Source: Actinomycetes bacterium (GTDB taxonomy: Bacteria; Actinomycetota; Actinomycetes; Propionibacteriales; Propionibacteriaceae). From it: a DNA stretch of 7,153 bases. Each line of letters starts with the position of its first letter. The first letter of the stretch is position 1. Positions 1 to 6,614 of this stretch are shown piece after piece. Under the pieces are notes generated by a model. That model did no database searches. It was not told the origin of the DNA and saw only the letters and a program-made list of their open reading frames with translations. The stretch covers positions 1 to 7,153 of the forward strand of contig WQUE01000069.1 of the NCBI GenBank assembly GCA_009785885.1. The letters are read 5' to 3'. The position numbers were made by a program, and so were the translations under genes.

Positions 1-677
1 GCTGGATGAAGGCGATCGAACCGCTCGGCCTCACCTGGGCCGGACAGGGCACCCTGACGATGGCGCGCGACACGGCCCTGCTGGAGCAGATGTACCGCTC
101 AGGGTGCCGCATCATCCTCATCGGTTTCGAATCGCTGAACGCCGCGAACCTGGACCAGATGGGCAAGTCCTGGGAGGAGGCGCTCGGGGAGCGCGACGAA
201 CTGGTCCGACGCATCCACGACGCCGGTCTCGGCATCTACGCCACCTTCGTGTTCGGGTTCGACTACGACGACGACCGGGCGTTCGCCGACACGGTCGAGT
301 TCTCCCTGCGCCACAAGTTCTACACCGCCGCGTTCAACCACCTGCTGCCCTACCCGGGCACGCCGACGTACGCGCGGATGAGGAGCGAGGGCCGCCTGCT
401 GTACGACCGGTGGTGGCTCGAGCGTTCCTACCACTACGGGGACTTGGCATTCCGGCCCGCGACGATGAGCCCGGAACGGATGAGCGAGCGATGCCGGTCC
501 GCCCGCCGCGAGTTCGCCCGCACCGGCCACGTCGCCAGCCGTGGGCTGGCCGCGCTGAAACGTTCCGGTCTGCCGCACTGGTGGGTGTACTGGCTGATGA
601 ACCTGCGCCTGGGCGAGGAGATCGACCAGAAGATGCACGTGCCCTTGGCGGGGAACCTCGATGAACTCCCCAAGTGA
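1..677 (+). CDS. Radical SAM enzyme, B12-binding type, C-terminal half (5' end outside window)
   Basis: This is the distal part of a radical SAM protein. The reading frame is open to the left edge, so the ATG at 6 is an internal methionine and not the start. Numbering from that Met, the visible part holds the late strands of the SAM barrel: a 'TWAGQGTL' strand (10-17), 'ILIGFES' (37-43), 'TFVFGFDYDD' (80-89) and the 'LPYPGTP' motif (114-120) with a following 'EGRLL'. These are hallmarks of the BchE/hopanoid-enzyme-like subfamily that carries an N-terminal cobalamin-binding domain. The [4Fe-4S] cysteine motif and any B12 domain lie upstream and cannot be checked. The same motif order recurs in the complete gene at 1728-3083, so the two are paralogues. 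Its tail (about 175-223) contains a Trp-rich 'HWWVYWLMNL' stretch that could contact a lipid or substrate. The 3' end overlaps the next gene by 17 bases. Known family chemistry includes methylation, cyclisation and rearrangement; the substrate is unknown. Confidence 0.9.
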   Translation, partial: WMKAIEPLGLTWAGQGTLTMARDTALLEQMYRSGCRIILIGFESLNAANLDQMGKSWEEALGERDELVRRIHDAGLGIYATFVFGFDYDDDRAFADTVEFSLRHKFYTAAFNHLLPYPGTPTYARMRSEGRLLYDRWWLERSYHYGDLAFRPATMSPERMSERCRSARREFARTGHVASRGLAALKRSGLPHWWVYWLMNLRLGEEIDQKMHVPLAGNLDELPK

Positions 678-1731
678 GCCGCGCCGGCTCGGCCGATACG
701 AGGTGCGGGCTGCGACCCCGCCCGACGAGCCGGCGATCGCCGCCCTGTTCGACGAACAAGGCTTTCCTGGCGACATCGCCGTCCACTTCCGCCGCGGACC
801 AACCGTCGCCGAGTCGCTCGCGGCCGATGGGGATGAGGTCGTCATCGCGGTGTGCCACGACACGGACACCGGCACGCTCGCCGGCATGGGCGCGTGCGTG
901 CTGCGCCGGGAATGGTTCAACGGGCGGGCGGCGACGGGCGCGTATCTCACCGCCCTTAAGCGGGCTCGCGGCCACCGGGACGCCATGGTGGCCCTCCCGC
1001 TGGCGTATCAGTGGCTCGGCGATGCGGTCCGGGACCGCGAACCCTTCTTCTACACGACGATCCTCTCGGGCAACGACCCGGCGCTGCGGCTGCTGACCCA
1101 CCCGCACGCCGGCCTTCCCCCGTACGCGGCGCTCGGCACGTACACCGTCTTCATCTACGGCACGCGCCTGGCGCCACAGCTGCCGTCCGGCGTCAGCCTC
1201 GTCCAGGGGTGGGACGAGCCGGTCGCGGCGTTCTACCGCCGGCAACTCCCTCGCTTCGCCTGCGCCCCGTACGACGCCAGACTGGCAGGCCTTCACGACG
1301 ACGACTATTACTCGCTGCGGACCGGCGGAACGGTAGTGGCGGCCGGGGCGGTGTGGGATCAGCGCGCCACCAAGCAGTACGTGGTGACCAACTATGCCCG
1401 GCCGTACCGGCTCGCCCGTCGAATGCCCCTGACGGCCTTCGGCTATCCGCGGCTGCCCGAGGAGGGCGTGCCGGCCGACTACGTGACACTTGCCGCCGTC
1501 GTCGTTGCGCCGACGCACCTTGCTCTCGGCGCCACGTTCCTGCGGACGTTGGCGACCCGGCGGCCTGACGCCGACTTCGCGCTCTACGGCCTGACCGCGG
1601 GCCACCCGCTGGCCCACCAGGCCGCCCGCCCCCGCCATGTCACCTACAGCTCGCGGCTGTTCTCCGTCGGTTTCCCCGGCAATCCCACACCCGACGGACG
1701 CCCGTTCATGGTGGAGGTGGGCCTCCTGTGA
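661..1731 (+). CDS. GNAT-fold protein, 356 aa (possible acyltransferase)
   Basis: I read this as a GNAT-superfamily protein of the large type found beside biosynthetic genes. The N-terminal half has the expected order: 'YEVRAATPPDEPAIAALF' (13-30) resembles the first GNAT strand and helix, 'VVIAVCHDTDTGTLAGMGA' (60-78) the antiparallel strands, and 'AYLTALKRARGHRDAMV' (94-110) the acyl-CoA pyrophosphate loop. The loop is degenerate: R101-A-R-G104-H-R106 keeps the R-x-x-G but lacks the final Gly/Ala. 'PFFYTTILSGNDPALRLL' (128-145) matches the late strand-helix. The C-terminal half (about 175-356) looks like a second mixed alpha/beta domain, ending in 'SRLFSVGF' and 'GRPFMVEVGLL'. There is no signal peptide or membrane segment, so it should be cytosolic. 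The ATG at 661 lies inside the end of the preceding gene and only a weak G-rich Shine-Dalgarno sequence precedes it, so coupling is likely. Substrate and acyl donor are unknown, and catalysis itself is not proven given the altered loop. Confidence 0.8.
   Translation: MNSPSEPRRLGRYEVRAATPPDEPAIAALFDEQGFPGDIAVHFRRGPTVAESLAADGDEVVIAVCHDTDTGTLAGMGACVLRREWFNGRAATGAYLTALKRARGHRDAMVALPLAYQWLGDAVRDREPFFYTTILSGNDPALRLLTHPHAGLPPYAALGTYTVFIYGTRLAPQLPSGVSLVQGWDEPVAAFYRRQLPRFACAPYDARLAGLHDDDYYSLRTGGTVVAAGAVWDQRATKQYVVTNYARPYRLARRMPLTAFGYPRLPEEGVPADYVTLAAVVVAPTHLALGATFLRTLATRRPDADFALYGLTAGHPLAHQAARPRHVTYSSRLFSVGFPGNPTPDGRPFMVEVGLL
1713..1720 (+). promoter_or_regulatory. Ribosome binding site for the second radical SAM gene
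   Basis: GGAGGTGG lies 7 bases before the GTG at 1728, inside the last codons of the GNAT gene. It is one of the two best Shine-Dalgarno matches in the window and supports GTG 1728 as the start. The GTGA at 1728-1731 combines the start with the upstream TGA stop, a classic coupling arrangement. Confidence 0.75.
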
Positions 1732-3083
1732 AGGCGCTGTTCATCCTGGCCCGCGACGCCACATACCGGGCGCACGGCGCGTTCACCCGGTCGATCTCGT
1801 ACGCCCCCCTGTCGCTCCCCGTCCTGGCCGCCCTCACGCCGCCCGGCTGGAACGTCACGCTTGTCGACGAAGGCGTCCAGCCGCCACTCACGGAGGGTTC
1901 CTTCGATGTCGTGGGCGTGTCATGCGTCGCGGCAAGCGCCCCGCGGGCGTACGAACTGGCGGCCTTCTGGAAGCGGCGCGGCGCCCACACCATCCTCGGC
2001 GGCATCCACCCGACCCTCATGCCCGACGAGGCCGCGCGCCACGCGGACACCATCGTCGTCGGGTTCGCGGAGCACTGCCTGTCGCGGTTCTGGGACGACC
2101 ACGCCGCCGGCCATCCCCAAGCGCGTTACGAGGACGATCTGGGGCCACGCGACGGCCCGGGCGGTGGCGACCGCGTCGTCCTGCACACCCCCCGGCCACG
2201 ACGCGACCTGCTCGCCAAGCGGTACATGAGCGCGGTCGGTGTGATCGCCAACCATGGCTGCCCGCATCGTTGCACCTTCTGCGCAATCGGCGCGCGCTGC
2301 CGCCATCGCTCGCTGCCCCGACCGGTCGCCGATGTCGTCGACGAGCTGGCCTCGCTGAAGACCCGTCGCGTCGTCATGCTCGACCCGAGCTTCACCGCCG
2401 ACCGCGAGTACGCCCTGGAGTTGCTCGCCGCGATGGCGCCGCTGCGATTGCGCTGGGGCGGCTTGGCAACGCTCGACGTGGCCGACGATCCGCCGTTGCT
2501 CGACGCGCTGGCCCGGGCGGGCTGCATCGGGCTGCTGGTCGGCTTCGAGTCGGTGACGCCGGCCAGCCTGGCTCGTGCGGCCAAGACCACAAACGCCGTC
2601 CCGGGCTTCAAGACGGCCGTGAGCTGTCTCCACGAGCATGGCATCCGGGTGCTGGGCACCTTCGTGGCCGGCTTCGACGACGACACGCCGGACAGCCTTG
2701 ACCAGACCTTGGCGGTGATCGACGAGATCGGCGTCGACCTGCCGCGGTTCGGCATCCTGACGCCGTTCCCCGGGACGCCGCTGCATCGCACCCTGCGCGC
2801 CCAGGGCCGCATCCTCACCGACGACCTGCGTCTGTACGATGAGACCCACGCGGTGTTCGCGCCGGCCCGCATGAGCGCGTCCGCCCTGGAGAGCGCGTAC
2901 CTGCGGTGGTGGCGCGAGGCCTACACCTACCGGCGTATCCGCGCGCGGGCGCGCGACCCGCTATCGTGGTCGCTCAACCTGGCGTTCCGCTGGCACGGGC
3001 GGGCGCTCGCCCGGCTCGTGGCGCAAAGCCGCACGGACCGGGCACGATCCGGGCACCACCGATACGAGGAGACGACATGCTAA
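1728..3083 (+). CDS. Cobalamin-binding-domain radical SAM enzyme, complete, 451 aa
   Basis: This is a complete B12-dependent-type radical SAM enzyme. Residues 1 to about 130 form the cobalamin-binding Rossmann-like domain: first strand 'MKALFILARD', 'FDVVGVSCVAAS' (59-70) and 'TILGGIHPTLMPDEA' (88-102). The methionine-synthase DxHxxG motif is absent, as is usual for this subfamily, where B12 binds without a lower histidine ligand. A linker ('RRDLLAKRYM', 158-167) leads to the SAM barrel. C178-P-H-R-C182-T-F-C185 is the CxxxCxxC motif for the [4Fe-4S] cluster that cleaves SAM. Later come 'LLVGFES' (269-275), 'GTFVAGFDDD' (310-319) and 'TPFPGTP' (345-351). The C-terminal 80 residues are Arg/Trp-rich. 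The length is typical of the family. Members methylate unactivated carbon or catalyse ring formation or contraction; which applies here cannot be told. It starts at GTG in a 4-base overlap with the GNAT gene and overlaps the next gene by 7 bases. Confidence 0.95.
   Translation: MKALFILARDATYRAHGAFTRSISYAPLSLPVLAALTPPGWNVTLVDEGVQPPLTEGSFDVVGVSCVAASAPRAYELAAFWKRRGAHTILGGIHPTLMPDEAARHADTIVVGFAEHCLSRFWDDHAAGHPQARYEDDLGPRDGPGGGDRVVLHTPRPRRDLLAKRYMSAVGVIANHGCPHRCTFCAIGARCRHRSLPRPVADVVDELASLKTRRVVMLDPSFTADREYALELLAAMAPLRLRWGGLATLDVADDPPLLDALARAGCIGLLVGFESVTPASLARAAKTTNAVPGFKTAVSCLHEHGIRVLGTFVAGFDDDTPDSLDQTLAVIDEIGVDLPRFGILTPFPGTPLHRTLRAQGRILTDDLRLYDETHAVFAPARMSASALESAYLRWWREAYTYRRIRARARDPLSWSLNLAFRWHGRALARLVAQSRTDRARSGHHRYEETTC
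3066..3071 (+). promoter_or_regulatory. Ribosome binding site deciding the start at 3077
   Basis: GAGGAG lies 5 bases before the ATG at 3077. It selects this ATG over the longer open frame that begins at 2906, whose extra 57 residues are Pro/Arg/Ala-rich and overlap the preceding radical SAM gene. Confidence 0.8.
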
Positions 3084-3760
3084 GCGGAAGTGTGGTCCCG
3101 GTGACGTCGCTCACAGGCGACCAGACGGACACCATGTATGCGCTCATGGCGCGCCACTACGACCACCTCGACCGGGACACGTTCCTGGCCGACCTCGCTG
3201 CGAAGAGCGACGTCATCCTGTTGCGGGACCCGGAAGGGACGATCGGCGGGTTCTCGACGCTCGCGGTGCTAAGAGTCTCCCAGTCGGTCCAACTCGTGTT
3301 CTCCGGTGACACGGTCGTCGACCACACCGCGTGGGGCCGCCACGACCTCACCCGCACCTGGATCGGGTACGCGTTCGAGCGTGCTGCCTCGTTCCAGGGC
3401 CGGACCTACTGGCTGTTGATGTCGAAGGGCTGGAAAACGTACCGGTACCTGCCCATGACATTCCTGGAGTTCTATCCGCGGCGCGGAACGACGACCCCGC
3501 CCGCCGAGGCGGCGATCATCGACGGGTTCGCCACCCGGTACGGCGCCCGGTATGTCGCCGGCGTCCTGAAGCCCGACAAGGACCGGGTCAAGCCGGAGTA
3601 CTCGCAGGTGCCGGAGACCGCGCGCCAGGATCCTGACATCGCGTTCTTCCTGGAGGCGAATCCGGGTCACGAACAGGGCGACGAGCTGGTGTGCCTGGCG
3701 CTCATCGCCCCGGAGAACCTGACGGCCATGGGGCTGACCCTGTTGAACCAGGCAGGGTAG
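3077..3760 (+). CDS. Small GNAT-like protein, 227 aa, function unknown
   Basis: This protein is probably a compact, divergent GNAT-fold member, but the assignment is weaker than for the gene at 661. The N-terminal region 'LTGDQTDTMYALMARHY' (12-28) resembles the first helix of a GNAT domain, and 'VILLRDPEGTIGGFSTLAV' (46-64) resembles its strand-turn-strand. It continues with 'LVFSGDTVVD' (73-82), 'LTRTWIGYAFERA' (91-103) and the aromatic 'YWLLMSKGWKTYRYLP' (111-126) before 'FLEFYPR'. No clear R/Q-x-x-G-x-G/A acyl-CoA loop is visible, so it may bind a different donor or act non-catalytically. It has no signal peptide, membrane segment or metal-binding cluster. The ATG at 3077 is chosen because of the GAGGAG just upstream; it overlaps the radical SAM stop (ATGCTAA), implying coupling. 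An 8-base gap separates it from the GH3 gene, so the two products probably act together. It shows no obvious similarity to the 356-residue GNAT protein beyond the general fold pattern. Confidence 0.75.
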   Translation: MLSGSVVPVTSLTGDQTDTMYALMARHYDHLDRDTFLADLAAKSDVILLRDPEGTIGGFSTLAVLRVSQSVQLVFSGDTVVDHTAWGRHDLTRTWIGYAFERAASFQGRTYWLLMSKGWKTYRYLPMTFLEFYPRRGTTTPPAEAAIIDGFATRYGARYVAGVLKPDKDRVKPEYSQVPETARQDPDIAFFLEANPGHEQGDELVCLALIAPENLTAMGLTLLNQAG

Positions 3761-3764
3761 GGGG
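3759..3764 (+). promoter_or_regulatory. Ribosome binding site for the GH3 gene
   Basis: AGGGGG, overlapping the TAG stop of the previous gene (3758-3760), lies 4 bases before GTG 3769. It supports that start over the longer in-frame ATG at 3691, whose extra 26 residues do not look like a GH3 N terminus. The short spacing makes this a moderate match. Confidence 0.55.
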
Positions 3765-3768
3765 CATC

Positions 3769-5076
3769 GTGGACGCCCGTGCGCGCAAGCTGCTCCGCAT
3801 CCTGCGCCGCAACGAACGGACCGCGTACGGGCTCGCCCACGACTTCGCCGCCATCGACAGCGTGGCAGAGTTCCAGGCGCGCGTGCCCGTCACCACGTAC
3901 GAGGACTACATCCCGGCGATCGAGGCGATCCGGCGTGGCGAGCCGGGGGTCCTGACCAGCGAGCCCGTCCGGTTGCTCCATCCCACCAGCGGCTCGACCA
4001 CGGCCCGCAAGCTCATCCCCTACACGGACAGCCTGCGCCGAGAGTTCGCCGGCGCTCTACGCGCCTGGCTGTCCGACCTGGCGGCGCACTTCCCGGGACT
4101 GAAGGACGGACAGGCCTACTTCAGCCTCACGCCCGCGGGCGCCCCGGAGGAGGTCACCCCCGGCGGGGTGCGCATCGGCTTCGCCGAGGACACCGACTAT
4201 CTCGGTCCCAGCCTCGGACGCGCGGTGGCGGCGCGGCTCGTCTGGCCTCGGGGCCTGACTCCGGGCATGCCGATGGACGATTTCTGGGACGCCACCGTCG
4301 AGGCGCTCCGCCGGGCGTCCGACATCCGGTTCGTGTCCGTCTGGAGCCCGACTTTCCTGTTGCTGCTGCTCGACCATGCGCGCCAGCCCGCGAACAGGCT
4401 CCTGCCGCGCCTCGAGGTCGTGAGCTGCTGGGCGGACGGCAACTCCCGGCCGTCGGCCGACGCCTTACGGAAAGCGTTCCCTGGGGTCTACGTGCAACCC
4501 AAGGGTCTCCTCGCCACGGAGGGTGTCGTCACGATCCCGCTCGAAGGCGTCGGCAAGCGTCTGACCACGGCGCACTTCTTCGAGTTCCGGACGCCGGACG
4601 GCGAGATGCGTCTGCCGGGCGAGCTGCGCCCGGGCGACACCGGCGAGGTGGTCATGACGACCTCGGGTGGCTTGTACCGGTATGCCCTCGGTGATGTCGT
4701 GCACTACCGGGGCGAGTGCTGTTTCGACTTCATCGGGCGGGCCGGCGTATCCGACCAGTGCGGGGAGAAGCTCAACGAAGTCCACGTGGGGCGTGTCGTC
4801 GGGGCCGACCGGGGCTTCCGCCTGCTGGCGCCCGAACCGGGCGGTTACGTCCTGTACACCGACACGCCTCTGGTGGCCGCACGGATCGATGAGGGGTTGC
4901 GCGAGAACTTCCACTACGACCACTGCCGCGCCCTGGGGCAACTGCGCCAGGTGCGGGTCGTCGTGGTCGAAGACGGCGCGCGGCAATACGTGGACAACTG
5001 CCTGCGGTTCGGCCAGCGTCTCGGCGACATCAAGCCCCTCTGCCTGAGCCCGCGGCAGGGCTGGGAGTTCCGCTGA
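3769..5076 (+). CDS. GH3-family acyl-adenylate amide synthetase, 435 aa
   Basis: This belongs to the GH3 family, a branch of the adenylate-forming enzymes. Family members activate a carboxylic acid with ATP and then join it to an amine, usually an amino acid, in the cytosol. From GTG 3769 the N terminus 'LLRILRRNERTAYGLAHDF' (8-26) and 'VPVTTYEDYIPAIE' (39-52) are typical. ATP motif I is T73-S-G-S-T-T-A-R-K81-L-I-P, motif II is 'ATEG' (249-252), and motif III is 'YRYALGDVV' (303-311) with R314. 'GEKLNEVHV' (332-340) and 'DIKPLCL' (420-426) match the C-terminal lobe; K422 is the likely mobile catalytic lysine. At 435 residues it is shorter than plant GH3 enzymes (about 600), mainly lacking the usual N-terminal extension. 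It is the last gene of the operon, 8 bases after the GNAT-like gene. Residue 233 is encoded by TTA. GH3 is inferred to condense a product of the upstream enzymes with an amine; the substrates are unknown. Confidence 0.93.
   Translation: MDARARKLLRILRRNERTAYGLAHDFAAIDSVAEFQARVPVTTYEDYIPAIEAIRRGEPGVLTSEPVRLLHPTSGSTTARKLIPYTDSLRREFAGALRAWLSDLAAHFPGLKDGQAYFSLTPAGAPEEVTPGGVRIGFAEDTDYLGPSLGRAVAARLVWPRGLTPGMPMDDFWDATVEALRRASDIRFVSVWSPTFLLLLLDHARQPANRLLPRLEVVSCWADGNSRPSADALRKAFPGVYVQPKGLLATEGVVTIPLEGVGKRLTTAHFFEFRTPDGEMRLPGELRPGDTGEVVMTTSGGLYRYALGDVVHYRGECCFDFIGRAGVSDQCGEKLNEVHVGRVVGADRGFRLLAPEPGGYVLYTDTPLVAARIDEGLRENFHYDHCRALGQLRQVRVVVVEDGARQYVDNCLRFGQRLGDIKPLCLSPRQGWEFR
4465..4467 (+). promoter_or_regulatory. 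In-frame TTA leucine codon in the GH3 gene
   Basis: Codon 233 of the GH3 gene is TTA. I found no other in-frame TTA in any gene of the window on either strand. In streptomycetes TTA is read by the developmentally controlled bldA tRNA and is enriched in secondary-metabolite genes. That meaning applies only if the host uses this system. Confidence 0.6.
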
Positions 5077-5088
5077 GTGGCCCGTCGC

Positions 5089-5829
5089 TCACCCCTGGGC
5101 CCGCTGCCAGCGCAAGGCGACGTGCTCGATCAGTTCCAGCGACTCGTAGATCGCCACGCCCATCGCCGCCATGGCGATGATGCCGGCGAACATCGCCGGA
5201 TAGTCGATCATCGCCCACATCTGCATCACGTAGTAGCCGATGCCGGAATCCCCGGCGATGGATTCGGCGAGGAACAGGATCGCGATGGCGGTGCCGACGT
5301 TGATCCGCAGGGACGTGAACAGGCCCGGCAGGGCGGCGGGCAGCACGACGTGCCAGACCGTCTGCCAGCGGTTCGCCCCGAACGCCCGCACGGCGGCGAG
5401 GTACGGCATCGGGATGACGCGGACGGCGTCCCGCACGCTGACGAGCGTCTGGAAGAACACGGTCAACGCGATGAGCACGATCTTCGGCGCGTTGCCGAGC
5501 CCCAGCAACACGAGCAACACCGGCAGGAACACGACCTTGGGGATCGGGTACAGCAGATGGATCAGTGGCGTGGCGACGGTCGCGACGGCCCGGGACCGGC
5601 CGATGAGCACGCCGGCCGGCAGCGCCAGGCCCATGCCGAGGGCCATGGCGGCGAGGATGCGCCACAGCGAGACGAGCACGTGCGGCCACAGGGCGGGCAG
5701 CGCCCGGACCAGCGCCACCAGGGCCGGCCAGGGGCGCGGCAGCGCCGGGGAGCCGACCCACACCGCCAGCCCCCACCACGTCCCGACGATCAGGACGACC
5801 GCCGCGGCGTAACCCAGGACACGTCTCAT
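5089..5829 (-). CDS. ABC importer permease, SsuC/TauC/ThiX-like, 246 aa
   Basis: This is the inner-membrane permease of an ABC importer in the nitrate/sulfonate/taurine/thiamine-precursor group. The N-terminal hydrophobic segment (about 5-25) is followed by several more (about 52-77, 98-128, 178-192, 210-230), fitting the usual six spans. The cytoplasmic EAA loop that docks on the ATPase is 'AVRAFGANRWQTVWHVVLP' (146-164), with the conserved G151 and LP163-164. The length is normal for the family. The ATG at 5829 sits in an ATGA overlap with the ATPase stop, with a GGGGTGG stretch just upstream, so the two genes are translationally coupled. The gene is last in its operon and its stop faces the GH3 stop across 12 bases. 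Family members import small anionic or heterocyclic nutrients, and the permease sequence alone does not define the substrate. Confidence 0.93.
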   Translation of the reverse strand: MRRVLGYAAAVVLIVGTWWGLAVWVGSPALPRPWPALVALVRALPALWPHVLVSLWRILAAMALGMGLALPAGVLIGRSRAVATVATPLIHLLYPIPKVVFLPVLLVLLGLGNAPKIVLIALTVFFQTLVSVRDAVRVIPMPYLAAVRAFGANRWQTVWHVVLPAALPGLFTSLRINVGTAIAILFLAESIAGDSGIGYYVMQMWAMIDYPAMFAGIIAMAAMGVAIYESLELIEHVALRWQRAQG

Positions 5830-6608
5830 GCGTCCACCCCGCGATCCGACGGACGTGTCGCCTCGTCCAGCAGCGTCCGGACGTGGGCGCACCGGGCCGC
5901 GAACGCGGGCGAGGAGCGCCAGCCGTCGCTCCCCGCGCCGGGGTTGTCGACGATCGCCGACACCCGTCCGGGACCGGCCGTCATCACGACGATGCGCTGC
6001 CCGAGCCAGCACGCCTCCTCCACCGAGTGGGTCACCATGAGCTGGGTGTAGCCGAGGCGGCGCCACAGGTCGAGGACGACCTGCTGCATCTGCTCGCGGG
6101 TGAGCGCGTCGAGCGCCGAGAACGGCTCGTCGGCGAGGATCACGTCGGCGTCCGCGGCCAGGCATCGGGCCAGCGCGAGACGCTGGCGCATGCCGCCCGA
6201 CAGTTCGGCGGGATACGAGCGGACCCGGTCCCCCAGCCCGACGGTCGCCAGGGCCGCGCGGGCGGCCGCCTCCCGGGCATCGCGGCCCACGTGCTGGACG
6301 ACGAGCCCGAGGGCGGCGTTCCCCAGTGCGTCCCGCCATGGCAGCAGCCCGCCGCCCTGCGGGATGTAGCCGGTGCCCCGGCGCGGACCGGCCACTGGGC
6401 GCCCGTCGATGCTCACTGTCCCGGATGTGGGCGAACGCAGCCCGGCGATGAGTTCCAGCAGGCTCGACTTGCCGCATCCGGACGGCCCGATCAGACAGAC
6501 GGACTCCCCGTCGTCGACGGTCAGGTCGACGCCGGCGAGCGCGACGGTCTCCCGGCCGTCCACCCCCCGGTAGACCAGGCCGGCGCCCACGATCTCAAGT
6601 CCCGCCAT
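5826..6608 (-). CDS. ABC importer ATPase, SsuB/TauB/ThiZ-like, 260 aa
   Basis: This is the cytoplasmic ATP-hydrolysing subunit that powers the permease encoded next to it. All catalytic motifs are present: Walker A 'GPSGCGKSS' (41-49), Q-loop Q84 in 'YIPQ', ABC signature 'LSGGMRQR' (136-143), Walker B 'VILADEP' (156-162) with catalytic E161, D-loop 'SALD' (164-167) and H-loop H194 in 'VTHSVEEA'. 'LLPW' just after the Q-loop is typical of the nitrate/sulfonate/taurine subfamily. The C-terminal tail (about 215-260) is short and has no regulatory domain. ATG 6608 lies 6 bases after the stop of the binding-protein gene. No strong Shine-Dalgarno sequence is visible there, so translation probably depends on the upstream gene. 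It overlaps the permease gene by 4 bases. Confidence 0.96.
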   Translation of the reverse strand: MAGLEIVGAGLVYRGVDGRETVALAGVDLTVDDGESVCLIGPSGCGKSSLLELIAGLRSPTSGTVSIDGRPVAGPRRGTGYIPQGGGLLPWRDALGNAALGLVVQHVGRDAREAAARAALATVGLGDRVRSYPAELSGGMRQRLALARCLAADADVILADEPFSALDALTREQMQQVVLDLWRRLGYTQLMVTHSVEEACWLGQRIVVMTAGPGRVSAIVDNPGAGSDGWRSSPAFAARCAHVRTLLDEATRPSDRGVDA

Positions 6609-6614
6609 CCAGGA

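Noticed and set aside
99..986. 295-codon open frame on the minus strand across the first two genes
   Set aside because: Its composition is low in complexity, no family motif is present, and it lies antisense to the radical SAM and GNAT genes.
334..1638. 434-codon open frame on the minus strand opposite the GNAT gene
   Set aside because: It is antisense to well-supported genes, Arg/Gly/Pro-rich and shows no domain. It is a typical shadow frame of GC-rich DNA.
1637..2701. 354-codon plus-strand open frame overlapping the second radical SAM gene
   Set aside because: It is in the wrong frame relative to the clear CxxxCxxC radical SAM protein and is Arg/Pro/Ala-rich without motifs.
2906..3076. 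57-residue N-terminal extension of the small GNAT-like gene
   Set aside because: The extension overlaps the radical SAM gene, is Pro/Arg/Ala-rich, and the GAGGAG before ATG 3077 gives a better start.
3691..3768. 26-residue N-terminal extension of the GH3 gene
   Set aside because: Its residues do not resemble the GH3 N terminus, it lies inside the previous gene, and GTG 3769 has an AGGGGG just upstream.
5077..6051. 324-codon open frame on the plus strand starting at a GTG just after the GH3 stop
   Set aside because: It is antisense to the permease and ATPase genes, whose motifs are unambiguous; its translation is His/Arg/Gln/Asp-rich without a recognisable domain.
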